Part shown: positions 22,906-35,414 of the stretch, piece after piece
How positions within the stretch are numbered: the stretch's first letter is position 1
Layout: every line of letters starts with the position of its first letter
Assembly (NCBI GenBank): GCA_022497155.1
Contig: MU385749.1
Location: 428,748-492,747, forward strand
Length of the DNA stretch: 64,000 bases
DNA from: Whalleya microplaca
Taxonomy: Eukaryota; Ascomycota; Sordariomycetes; Xylariales; Xylariaceae
Direction: 5' to 3'
Program-made: the position numbers and the translations under genes
The notes under the pieces: generated by a model
What the model was told of the DNA's origin: nothing
Databases searched by the model: none
What the model saw: the letters and a program-made list of their open reading frames with translations, nothing else

Positions 22906-24652
22906 AATTTATTATTATTATTGTTGTTATATTGTTTAACGTCTGAGCTAAAGTGGTGTGTACCTCTTTCGGTAACCTCCCTAAGGGTATAAGACGTGGT
23001 AAGCTAACTATATTATAACTATATATAGTTATATTTAGAGAATTGTTATTTTAATAATAGCCTATTTTAATAGTATATAAAGGTACACGGCAAAATCTCT
23101 TACCGCTTACTTAATAAAGTAATTTGCCACACTTATTTTTCCCCGAACCACTTACCGCTTGCCTAATAAGGTATTTTATTATATCCCTTTTATTTACTAC
23201 CTTTAGTAGCAATAATTTATTAACGTTATACTTTTAATAATAGGTATTTTTAATAATATACTCTTAGTATTTTAGCAGTAATAGCAAAAGATTAGTTATT
23301 TTTTAAAATCGAAGATATTCTCGATAAATAATCGAGGCTGCGAAAGCTGCGGAAGCTATGCTGCCTTAGTTATTAACTTAACAAATAACTAAACAAGTAG
23401 TTAAGTAATAAAGCGATACTGAAAAAACACAGCGCAATTGTAATAATCCTATTATAAGAGGCTTATTTAATAAAAAAAGGCTATTAAAGGCCATTAAAAG
23501 CCATTAACAGCTAGTTATTAAGTAAGTAATAAAGGATTACAAGTAATTTATGTTATACCTTTATATATTATTAAAATAAGCTATTATTAAAATAATAATT
23601 CTTTATATTTAAGGCTATATTATATCTTTAAAACTTAATATTCCTTAAATAATAGCCGCTACCTACCGGACTTGTTATTTTACTTTAATATAATTTTAAT
23701 AATAATAATTTTTAATATAAGTTTCGGGGGCGTAAAAAATTCTTCTTTTAGCCTTTATTTTTTTTTTACTTTTTATAAAAATTATTAATATTACTTTTAT
23801 AGCTAGTTATATTTTATAATTTTTTTTCTTTAATAATTTAAAATCGTAACTTTAAACTTTAACTTTAACTTTATATTTTATATTTATAAAAAAAAATATT
23901 AAATAATCGTAATTAAACTAGCTTTATAAAATTAATTATTTCTAACTTTTTTTCTTTTTTTCAACTTTTTTAATACTCGCTTTTTATTAAAGTTTTTTTA
24001 ACGGCAGCATTATTTTCCTTTCCCTTAAAAAAGGGGGTATATTTAATCGAAATATTTTATAATATCGTAAAACTTTTAAAATTTTAAAAGGTTTCGTATT
24101 AGCTAATATTAATATTTATACTTATTACTTAAACTTATAAACTTTATTTAATAAAACTTTATTAACTAGTTATTTTTTTTAATTATTACCGTTAAATTTT
24201 TTTATAAGTTTCGAGAGCTTTAGTTAGTTTTTTTTAATGCTTTATTTTTTTATATTATATTATATAGTTTAAACCTTTATATTATACGCTTAAATAATAA
24301 AAGGTATAAATGTAATAAATTTTTATATTATAATAATTATAGCGCTAATAATACTAGCTATAATTACTATAAGTTAATATTATATTAAAATATTAACTAA
24401 AGGTTTTTTAAGCATTTTAAATGCCGTAAAACATTTTTATAAGTTATAAGTAATTTTTATTATTTTAAACCCGCTAAAAATATTAACTTTTTGCTATTAT
24501 TTAATTATTTTAGCGCATATATTAAATCTAGCTATTATTTTAATGCCGGCTATTATTAACGTTATATTTAAATTTAAAAAGCTTTTTACTACTTTTTTTA
24601 GCAAGCTTATTTATTATTTCGTTACTTTTTATATTATAATGCTTTAAACATT
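22906..24652 (-). mobile_element. 5'-truncated LINE copy (same family as 26599-32953)
   Basis: Aligns by eye to the 3' part of the longer LINE at about 26,600-27,790, starting at the AAT/AAC-rich 3' tail (22,906-22,935 on the plus strand) and ending near 24,652. It is more strongly RIP-mutated than the longer copy. It is interrupted by a 566-bp TIR element at 23038-23603 that the longer copy lacks. Confidence 0.8.
23038..23603. mobile_element. MITE-like TIR element with 8-bp target duplication
   Basis: 566 bp with terminal inverted repeats of about 49 bp (left 23038-23087; right 23555-23603, inverted) that differ only at a few transitions. It is flanked by TATATTTA on both sides (23030-23037 and 23604-23611). 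The related LINE has one uninterrupted TGTGTTTA at the matching place (about 26,713-26,720), an empty site. There is no coding capacity, so it is non-autonomous. An 8-bp duplication suggests hAT-like mobilisation; the superfamily is inference. Confidence 0.85.
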
Positions 24653-26038
24653 ATTATTATTATAACATAAGTTAAATATAAGATTAAGGTGTGGTCCGTG
24701 CGCATTACGTAATTAGTTTAAACCTTACACTTAATATATATAGTAAATTTCTCGGGCGACTTTTTAGCTTAGATTTTTTTCTTTTTCCTTTATTTTAATA
24801 TTATATAAAATACACAGGAATTAAGTCGCTAAGCCACCTTAACCCTTATAACACGTGATAACTGTGAGGTTAAAATGTATATAATTAATAATTTTTTAAG
24901 CTAAGTGTATATAAGTAAAGCTATAGTTATAAAAAAAAAAGTGGCGCAACCACCTCTTTAGCCACACACACTTATAGTTATGCCATAAGTATAAAGTGTA
25001 TGTGTATAAGCTTAACAATTACTTAAATAAAGCTAGGTTATTAATAAAACACTTATTTATACACGGCATAAGGCAGATTTTAACCTTTACGTAATATATT
25101 AACTACTTCGTTACTCCATTAATTTTATATAGTAATTAAAAGCCGGAAGCCCCGATTAGCTAAATAATCGCCTTTCCGCGCTTATATTTACTAGTATAAT
25201 TAAAAATAATACTATTTATATAATATAATTTAAACGCGAACTTAATACGGGAATATTTAAAGTAATTAAACTATTTAATTATTTTTTATTTATTATTATT
25301 AAATTAAAGTTATTAAGCTAATAAATTATATATATAATTATATATATTATAATAATTTAGCTATATAAATATATTATTTAATTATTAGTTTTAATTATAT
25401 ATATATAATTATATATATATATAATAATTCGGCTATATATATTATTTAATTATTAATTTTATTATATATATATATATATAATTATATATATATATAATAA
25501 TTCGGCTATATATATTATTTAACTATTAGTTTTATTATATATATATATATATATAATTATATATATTAATTTATTACCTTCGCTATCGAAATTTATATAT
25601 ATAACTACGTATATATATAATATTAAAGTAATAAAATAAAATATAAATATAATTATATATTTATTAAGTTTAAATCTATTAATTATAACCTTTTTAAATT
25701 AATTTTACTGCCGCCGCCACTATTATTACTATTATTATTATAGCCGCTATCGCCGACCCTTATAATATTCCCTTTTCGGAAAATAATATTTTACACTCCT
25801 GTTGTTATAAGCGCTAACGCCGCATAACCCCCCGTATATATTTATAAACTTATATTAAGTAATTAAATATATCCGGATATAATTAACTATATTATAAGCC
25901 GCTAAATAATATAAAAAGCTATTTCGGCAGCTTATTTATATCTTGCTTTTTGCCTTTATTTAAATTATAACTTTATCGTAAAGTTATTAAATTTAATCGC
26001 TAATAACCTTTTAACTATAAATCTAAAATAATTAATAA
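24653..26038. other. Unassigned AT-rich relic sequence
   Basis: Between the truncated LINE and the first chromovirus-type LTR. Contains a less degraded segment at about 24,690-25,100 with GTGGTCCGTGCGC, the tandem array at 25310-25575, and a GCC/ATT-trinucleotide stretch near 25,709-25,760. No element boundaries or coding were resolved. Confidence 0.6.
25310..25575. repeat. Tandem array, ~70-bp unit, AT-rich
   Basis: Three to four units of about 70 bp, each with a TATATATA stretch, AATAATTCGGCTATATA and TTAATTATTAGTTTTA; starts near 25,378, 25,448 and 25,519. Confidence 0.75.
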
Positions 26039-26210
26039 TATAAAGCCCCGGAGGGGCTTTATAAACTAGCTTATATTAAATAAAATAAAATAATAAATAA
26101 AAAAATAAAAGATCTTAAGCATTTAAAATTACAGCTTTACTATAACTTAAATATTAGATTTTTATTTATTTTATAATATATATTATTACCTTATAATAAC
26201 CTTTTTAAAA
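26039..26210 (+). repeat. LTR-like repeat, left copy
   Basis: About 172 bp, nearly identical to 48547-48714 in the same orientation. It begins with TATAAAGCCCC inside a 9-bp-arm hairpin (26041-26061). It could be the 5' LTR of the chromodomain element whose 3' end lies at about 47,950-48,546, or a solo LTR of that family. Confidence 0.65.
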
Positions 26211-26586
26211 TAATAACACCTGCTTTATTTCATTATAGTTATTAAAACTAATTTACGGATTCCTTTAAAGGTTTTATTAGTTATTAAAGCCGATTTATAG
26301 CTTTAATTATTACGCCGATAAAAATCGACCCTTTTACTTTTCGTTCCCGATAATAGCCGATCGTTACCGACGTAATTTTAAAAAGCTATAATCCGTTACA
26401 TTATTACTTTTAGCTTATTTTTTATTCCTAATAATAAACTAATAATAAATAATACAGCGGAATTATTATAACACTTTAAATTTTATTAATATTTTAATAC
26501 TTTTTATTCTCGATAATATTAATTAAATATTATTTCCGTTTTTAATATAGTAGTTAATGCGGTTTAAAAAAGCTAACTATTAACGC
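26211..26586. other. Unassigned RIP-mutated sequence
   Basis: Lies between the left LTR-like repeat and the LINE insertion; it continues at 32,966 once the LINE is removed. Possibly the interior of the chromodomain element. No motif was recognised. Confidence 0.45.
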
Positions 26587-26598
26587 TTTTATTATAAT

Positions 26599-29500
26599 TG
26601 TTATTGTTGTTATATTGTTTAACGTCTGAGTTGGAGTGGTGTGCACTTCTTTCGGCAACCTCCCTAGGGGTATGGAACGTGGCAAGCTAACTATACTATA
26701 ACTACGTATAGTTGTGTTTAAGGCCATATCGTATCTCTAAGACTCAGTATTCCTTAAATAGTAGCCGCTACCTGCCGGACCTGCTGTTTTGCTCTAATAT
26801 AATTCTAATAATAATAATAATTTTTAGTGTGGGTTTCGGGGGCGTAAGGGATTCTTCCTTTCGCCTTTATTTTTTTTTACCTCTTGTAGGCATTATTAAT
26901 ACTGCCTTTATGGCTAGTTATATTTTATAATTTTTCTCTTTTTTTTTAATAATTTAAAATCGTAACTTTAAATTTTAATTCCGTGTTCCGTATCCGTAAG
27001 AAAAGATATTAAGTAATTATAATTAAACTAGCCTTATAGGACTAATTATTTCTAACTCCTTTTTTTCTTTTTCCTTTAACTCCTTTAATATTCGCCTCTT
27101 ATTAAAGTCCCTTTAGCAGCAGCACTATTTTCCTTTCCCCTAAAAAGGGGGGCATATTTAGTCGAAATATCTTATAGTATCGCAAAACTTTTAAAATTCC
27201 AAGGGGTTTTATACTAGCTAATATTAATACTTATGTTTATTACTTAGACCTATAAGCTCCATTCGATAAAACTTTATTAGCTAGCTGTCTTTTTTTTAAT
27301 CGCTGCCGTTAAATCTTTTCGTGAGTTTCGGGAGTTTTAGCCAGTCTTTTTTTAATGCTCTGCTTTTTTTATACTATATTATATAGTTTAAACCCTTATA
27401 TTGTATACTTAAGTAGTAGGAGGTATAAATATAATAGATTTCCGTATCGTAATAGTTATAACGCTAGTAATACCAGCTATAATTGCCGTAAGCTAATATT
27501 ATATTAAGGTATTAGCTAAGGGTTTTTTTAGGTATTTTAAATATCGTAAGATATTTTTATAGGTTATAAATAATTTCTACTATTTTAAACCTGCTAAGAA
27601 TACTAGCTTTTTATTATTATTTAATTGTTTTAGCGCGTATATTAGATTTAGCTATTGCTTTAATACCGGCTATTATCGGCGCTAAATCTAGGTCTGGGGG
27701 GCTTTTTGCTACCTTTTCTTTAGCGAGTTTATCTACTACTTTATTGCCTTCTATATTATAGTACCTTAGACACTATTTAAATAAGGTATTTAGCTTATTT
27801 AGCAGCTTATAAATTTTAATAAAGACTTTTTAAAAAAAGTTAGGGGCATTTTTTTAGGCATTTTAAATAGCTGTAGTATTATTTGCGCAAAAGGTAATGG
27901 TATATTTTAAAAAGCGTCTGGCCGTTTCCTTTAGGCTTTTAAAGGCTCCTAAAGTTTCGGTATCGAATACTATTCCGCAGGTGTTTATACCGCTTTTCCC
28001 CTTTGCTACTTTATCCTGCCTTTAGTATATTATATAACTATAGCCGAGGCTTTTTTTCGTTAGGGAGCTATCGGAAAATACGGTAATATCTTAAGGGTAT
28101 TTTTCTGCAAATTAGTTTTTAAAAGATTTTATAGCGGCTTTTTTAGCTATTTTTTTAATAGGGTTTTTTTTAAAGCTCTGTTTAAATTTTAGGGGGTATA
28201 AAACGTTCCGTTTAATATTAGGGAAAAGTTAGCAAGCTAGCTAAAAGTTTATAAGGGCTTTTTAATATTGTCCTGCTTTTTTGCCTCTCGTTATTTTTTT
28301 AGGTAATGTCTTTAAGGCTAGCGGATGCCTTTCGTAAATTATTTTAAGTCGGTAGGTATATTTATATCTAGCTTGTTTTAGTGTTATATTAGCTGTAGGA
28401 ATTCCGGCTATTACGAATAGTGCGTTTTTTAGGAATGTTTTTTATACTAGGAGTACCTTTTTAATAGCTTTTATTAGGGCCTTTTAGATTAGGGTGACGT
28501 GTCTGTTAATACGGGTGCTAGCGGTGATTTTACGGGTGCTGGCTATTTTTCGGGCAGGGTTTATCCAGCCCTTATATTATATTTCGTATCCGTATAATAA
28601 AACGGGAAACAAAATAGTATTAATAATCTTATGGAGGCTTACTGTTAAAGGGCCTTTTAATATTGCAGATAAAGTTTTAATATAGTTTAAGATTTTTATT
28701 GCTATAGTTGCTTTAATCTCGACGTGCTTTTTAAATTTAAGCTTTCTATCGAGAAATATTTCTAACTATTTAAGAGCTTAAAAAGATTCGGGGGTTTTTG
28801 GCTTTTTAACCGGTACTAGTTTAATTTTTATACCTTTAGCGAGATTTATAATAGGGTTTAATATTTTTTTTTCCTTAATAAAGTGGATAGTTTTTATTTT
28901 CTCTAGTATAAAGGATATTTTATTTTGTTTTCCGTATTTAAGAATTTTGTTAACTTTTTTTTAGGCGGCTTTAGTATTATTATTTAGTGTTTTTCCGAAT
29001 GTAAGGACCGCTATATCGTCCGCGTATTTTTATTTACTGGAGTTTTTTTTAATTAATTTATAAAGGTATAATATATATAGTATAAGGGATTAAAGGGATT
29101 TTTAGGGGGTTTTATAAATAACTTTTTTTAGTGTTATAATAGTATTTTTTAAGCGGGTAGTTATTTTTCGATCGGATAAAAAGCTTTCCGTAAGCCGAAT
29201 GGTAATTTCTAGCTAGCTTTATTTCGTTATTTTATTAAGTAGCTTATTTTTTAAAAGGGCATTAAAAGTTTTCTAAACGTTTAGGGTAATTAGTGTAGCT
29301 TTTAGGCCGTTCGTTAGTGTTAGTTTAATATTATATATTAGGTTAGCTATTAGATTTACGGCAGACTTTTTAGGTATCGCTCCGGCGTATTAAAGGCTAA
29401 TAATGCCTGTTTATAATGCTGTTTATATTATTCTTTTAGCCACTATTTGTTTTAGGCCTTTTCTTAGGCAGGATAAAAAGGTAATGGGTCTTTAGGCCTT

Positions 29501-32500
29501 ATAAGTAGAGAAGTTTGTTTTATTTACTTTAGGTATTATAACTACTTCTGTTTTTTTTTAGGGGAATAGGTAGTGTTTTTACTTTAAGCAGCTTTTTAGC
29601 AGCTGTCTGTAATAATCCCTTATAGTTGGTTAGGCAGCCTTTAGGTATTTAACTGTGATGGTATCGATGCCTAGCGAGGTTAAAAATACGCTTATAGCGT
29701 ACCTCTTTGCTTTTTCGAGAGTAATGTCGGTGTTTTAAAGTAATAGTTTTATAAAGTGATTTTTTGCTATTATTTCTGGAAGATTATCTTTTAGATTGTG
29801 ACGGAAAAGGATAGCTTTAGTAAGGTATTCCGCCTTTTTGGTGGGGTTTTCGATAACCTATTCCCCCGCTATTAGTGGGGGTGCGTGTATTTTTTAGCTT
29901 TTTTTATATTAGTTAATTACCCGTATTAAATCCTTATTATTTTTTATGGAATTAATTTATTACTTCTAGTAGTCCCGTTTTGCGTTCTTAATAATGGTTC
30001 GGAATTCCCTAAAGGTTATTTCGGCCTTTCCGGCGTCTTTTAAATCCCGCTATATTTCTTACGCCGTTTAATATTTATCTATTTATTATAAGGCTAACTT
30101 ACCCCGGGTACGATAGGTTTTGCCTACTATTTATATATTATTTAGTATTAGGTTTAATAGTATTATTACTGCTATATTTATTTCTGCCGGATTAATTAAT
30201 ACTATAGGAAGGTTATAGGTTTTAAAATTAACTAAGTCGCAAAATTTGTTTAATTTATTTTCCGGGATTTTCCAGGTTTTAGCTTTTTTTTTTAGAGGCT
30301 TTTTGCCTTTTTTTTAAAAGGTAATTTTTAGTGGGAAATAATTTAATCTTAATTTAAGTTTTTTCGTTATAAAGGCTTTTATAAAAGGGATATTAAAAAA
30401 AGGCAAGTTTAATATATATTTGTTTTTATAAATAGCTTTTTCTGGCTATCCGATATAATATATACTTAATTTAATAGATTAGTCTATTATTCTTTTGCTG
30501 CTATATAGCGTATAGCTACTTAACTTTTAGTTAGGGTATTATATATTTGCGTTACTTATTATTAGGCAGTTTTCTGGGGGCTCGAAAGCCGTAAAATAGT
30601 TTATAACGAGCTTTATAGTTGGCTTTTTATAATAGTTTAAAAAGATATAGCTATTAACGTTTAACTATATTAAGTTTTTGTAATAAACTGTTTGCTGTCT
30701 AACAGCTAGTAGTCCTAGGCTTTTTTTGATATATATTATTACCCGGGGGCGGTTTTTTTTCCTAATGTTTTAAAAGTTTATCGGTAAATAGGTTTTATAT
30801 TTTAGGTAGGTTTAAGTTTTATATATAAAATTTTTAAATATTTAAGGCTTTATAACTATAACTATATCGATACCTTTTATTTAATAACGCTATAAAAAGA
30901 TATTATATATAAGTTATGCCTTATTAGTATTATATATTATTATATTAGTAATTTTAGCCGGTATAAACTTATAATATATCTGGCGTTTAAATATTAGTTT
31001 CGGGTAGGAATATTATATCCGGGTTTTATTAGCTTTAGAACTTTTTTGTAGCTTATTTAGCTGTAGTTTTAGCTTTTAATCTTTTAGTGATTTTTTTAAG
31101 TTTTGCTATAGATATTACTTTAAGTTCCTATTTAAGTTTTTATCTAGGAATCTGGGGTAGCGGGACGGAAGTAATTATAATACTTTTTATTACGTTTTTT
31201 TTTTCCGAGTTATTTGATAGTAATTCGGAGGTAAAAGTAGTAGCAATAATAGAAGATGTGGCTTTTAGGGGGGAGGGGGAGGTTTGCCGCTTGTTACTTT
31301 TGCCTTATTACTTTTAGCGTGACGGGAGATTTTTGTCTAATAACGATACCGGGGCTTTAGCCTTTATGGGAGCGTTTTTAGCTAGGTATTATAGGTTATT
31401 TGCTTTTTTGATAGCTTTAAGTTTGGTTTGCTTTAAGGGGATTACCGAACTATTAATTTTATAAGGTTTATAGGGGCAATTTTTATGGTTTGCTGGGAAA
31501 AGGCTATAACAGTTAGCGCATTTCGGAAATTGCTGGCATACTTTTTAAACTATTAGTTTATATTGGTTTAATTTTTATCTATAATTCTTATATAGCTGTT
31601 TTTTAGTATAGTATTTAGCTGAGTAATAAGTCTGGTATTTAGGGTTATAGCGTGTAATATAGGCTTATTTTTTGATTTTTCTGGCTATATCGCTTATAAA
31701 AAATAGCCTAAATTTCCTGACCGTTTTTCTAAAAGCTATTACCTATATAACGGTTATAGTAAGCGGGTTTACTTTATTTTTCGATATATATATATTTATT
31801 AATATAAGGCCGGCCTAAAATTTGGCTTTTTTAGCTATTATTTCGGTAGTGATTATAAGGGGTTTTTTAATAAATAAGTTTATTATAAAGGCCGGAACTT
31901 TAGGTATTATATAGACGATTTATTTTTCCGAGATATTAATTAATATGGCTTTTAAAGTACTTTTAATAACTGCTTTCTTTTTTTTTTTAATAGTTAGTCT
32001 TTAATATTTAAGTCTGCCGTTTTAATTACTTATTCCGTTTTTATAGGGTATATATTTCGGAAGGCTCCTAGGGGTAACTTTAGTTAGTTAAGTAGCGCTA
32101 TTTTTATTACATATAATAGGGGTCGGAAGGCTAATTCGGATTGTAGTAAACAAATTAACATACGGGTATCGGATTTCGGTATCGGCTAGCGAGTGGACAT
32201 TTTGCTAGGGGCTATTAAAGCCTGGGTATTAAAAGCTTAACGTTTGTTAGCTTTAGGTGCTTATATTAATTTATTTAGTTTAGCTTTTTATTTAGCAGCT
32301 TTTGCGTATAAGGTAAAAATAATATTCCGGGGCTTTATATTTATGGTGTCGGTTTTTGCTTAAGTGCTGGCCGGGCGGAAAAATATTATAAGCTGCCTTC
32401 CGGACTGGGCGTATATTAAGACATTTAAGTGCTGCCCGAGGGTTTTAATATAGTTTTTAGCTAATTTTCGGTAGTTTATTAGGCTGTCTCCTTTAAAAAA

Positions 32501-32953
32501 GCGGACGAAGTTATTTAGTATTATAGTTAGCTTAGTAGTAATTTCTTTTTATATTTTAGTTTTTCGTTTAATTTTAGCGTAATGCTTGCTAATTATATCC
32601 TATATAAAGGATTTTATATCGGGGGCGCTAATAGTATTTTTTCCGGCTATATTTAGTTTCGGGGGTGGCCTAGTATTTAACAGCCTAGCTTTTTTACGCC
32701 GCTATAGGTTAGCAACCGATAGTGTTTCTAGCGGTATTTCTGCCGTATATAAGTGTTCGAAAGTTACAGTTAGACGTGACGGTATTATGGGTGGTATTAA
32801 ATCAGGTAAGGTGTAGTGATCCTTACTTAAACCGCCCTTTTAGTATTTTAGTAATTTAAGCTAAATATTTAGCGTTATTAACGAATGTGGTAGTGCACTT
32901 GCGCAACTACTAATAATAGCTTACATACGGATAATAAATATAAGGAAAGGTGA
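26599..32953 (-). mobile_element. Near full-length Tad-like LINE retrotransposon
   Basis: About 6.36 kb bounded by the 12-bp duplication TTTTATTATAAT (26587-26598 and 32954-32965). On the minus strand, 5' to 3', I read: a gag-like zinc knuckle with KCANC...NHKNCP (31520-31476); a reverse transcriptase with intact YADDIAVL (29026-29003); an RNase H-like region with FSDSSLTKK...GLGYSYIIY-type spacing (about 28,080-27,950), where the usual DGS reads DSS; and an AAC/AAT-rich 3' tail at 26,599-26,620. RNase H after RT plus gag zinc knuckles fits the Tad clade. Frames are broken by stops, so it is inactive, but GC is visibly higher than in neighbouring elements, implying milder RIP or a younger insertion. 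Confidence 0.85.
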
Positions 32954-32965
32954 TTTTATTATAAT

Positions 32966-35232
32966 ACGTTATCGAAAAGTTTATTTTATTTTTTTAAGTA
33001 AATTATTTTATTAAGATTAGTAAATTATTAAAGCTTTTTTCCTAACCTAATTTATTTTATTTTTTATTCCCGATAATAAGCCGATATTATAGTTATTTAA
33101 TAATTTAGATTTTTTAGCTTTACTTAAACTAATACGTATATTTATATACGCTTTAAAGCTTTAATAACTTAATTAATTATTATTACTTATTTTTTACTTT
33201 AAGTTCGCTTTTTTTATAATATATTATCTCGTTTTTTTCCCGCTTTAATATATTATTAAATTATAAGTAAAAAATATATCCGGTAAAAAAGCCTACCGCT
33301 TTTTTTATTATTTTTACGTAATATATAAAAAAAATTTCCCGTATAACTCACATATAAACTACTATAGCTAAAGGCAGGGCTTTAGTTTAAGTACTAATTA
33401 TATATTTATAAATAAATAAGAAGGAAAGCTATTTCGGACTATAGGAATTGCTTAAAAAACTTAAGCCGGTGGCCCTGCCGGGCGGTGACCATTTTGCCGT
33501 GCCATTACCGATTAATATACGGGAGTACGTAATAACAGGTGGTCCGTGCACCCTGTTAGTACGTACCTTCCGTAACTATATATAAAATTTTGCTTTTTTT
33601 TCCTTATATATATATACGTATATTAAGTAAAATTATTAATATATAATCTTTTATATTACCCCGAATAATCGATAGCCTTATTTTATTATTTTTATTATTG
33701 CTTTATTCGTTTTTTTTATATTAAATACTTTATTTCGAGTTATATTTTCAAACTAATAGTTTTATATATATTACGTACTTTATTTAACTTTTCCCTTACT
33801 TTTCCCCGCTTTAATATCGTTATATTTAACGTACTTAATAATTTTCCCGAAAGCAAACTTTCGGTACCCGAAATAAAACAAATAAGTTTATTTTATTATT
33901 TAAAGTTACGTAATAAAAATAAAAAGCTAGCGCGATTTATTTAATTATTATAAAATTTTAAATATAATAAAAAATTTAATACTTATTTTAAAACTATTAA
34001 TATTGTTAATATAAAAACCTTAAACGCCATTTATATAAAACCTTCGGTTTTTAATTATATATAAATAATGTAATCTTTTATTTTTCAATTATATAACTTT
34101 TTTTTATTTGATTTAAATTACTATAAAACGTAATTTACGGGCGCGTAAAATAATTAAAGCTATAATAGTCGGGCCGAATTTTATATTATAAATGTTAAGC
34201 TTTAAAGTTTTAAAAAACTAAAATATTTTATAAATAATAAACTATCGATATAATATTTAAATATATATATAAATCGGTTAAAACAGTTAATTAAAAATAT
34301 AAATAAATTTTTCGCGACTATAAATAAAAATATATATAATATAAGAATTATTTTAAAAAATATACGTAATATTATAACAGAAAATTTTAAGCGTATATTT
34401 CGCTTTTTACCTTAAACTCTTTTTTAGGAGCTAATATAGCAAGTAACTTTATAAATATCTTCTAATCGGAACTAGTTTTTGCCGATAACGCCCGGGATTA
34501 AAGTTTCTATTATTAATATATAATACTTTTTATAGCTTATTATAGCCTTAGTTTAGTAATTTTTAAAAGTTCTACCTAATATAAGCTTTAACTTAAATTT
34601 ATAGCCTTTATTATAACAGTTTAATACTTAATTACTAACTTGCCTAAAAATAATATAATAATAATTCGCTAATAACTTATTTATATAATAATATAATTAG
34701 CCGGGACGTTAGTTTCCGATAAAATTATATAATCCCTTTTTAAATAACGGAATAATCCCGAACTTTTAGCTTAAAAATAACAATAGCCGGAAATATACCT
34801 TTTATATAATTAATATAATAAGTAGTTCCGGTTAAATTAATAAACTAAAACGTAAAGAAATCGGTATATTTAAGCCCGACCGTTATAATAAATATAATTT
34901 TAAAATAATTATTACCGGGAGCTTTTTAATTTTTATAAATATATATTACTTTATTAAACGTATTTACTCGTTTATTAAAAATTAAAAAATTCGATAAAAT
35001 AACGTAATTTAAATTTTCTTAATATTTAAAACTTTATTAAAAAATTAAGTTATTATATAATAAGACGTTAAAATATTAATAAAAAAATATACTAATATAT
35101 AAATCCATAACTTAATAAATATTTTCGACTAGTTAATCATACGTTTTATTATATAATTAATATAAGTTATTGCCGAATTTACTAAAACTAAAACAAAGTT
35201 AAGGCATATAATAAATAATAAAGCAGCATTTA
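32966..35232. other. Unassigned AT-rich relic between LINE and gypsy element
   Basis: Heavily RIP-mutated. A less degraded GC-bearing patch lies at about 33,465-33,570 and includes GGTGGTCCGTGCACC. The stretch 34,100-35,230 gives protein-like but stop-ridden frames on the plus strand that I could not assign. It is joined to 26211-26586 before the LINE inserted. Confidence 0.5.
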
Positions 35233-35414
35233 TAACACGTTATAGCAGCGGGCTATAATAGCGGGGTTATTTAGTGACCTCACTTATAAATAAAATAAAT
35301 AAATAAAATAAGGCACGCACTTATATTAAAAGCTATAGCCTTCGGCTATAACTATAAGGGTTTTTCTTTTTATTATTATTTTTTATTTATTTACATTATT
35401 CTCACACACCCTTA
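35233..35414 (+). repeat. Element B 5' LTR
   Basis: Starts TAACACG with two GCGGGG-type words and ends ACACACCCTTA; differs from 47766-47947 mainly at transitions. Confidence 0.8.

Noticed and set aside
31087..31317. Plus-strand 76-codon frame and similar ones at 26712, 28494 and 32586
   Set aside because: They run antisense to the LINE, whose identifiable motifs are all on the minus strand.
32966..35232. Candidate transposase or gag frames on either strand
   Set aside because: Translations with stops masked looked protein-like but matched no family I could name with confidence.
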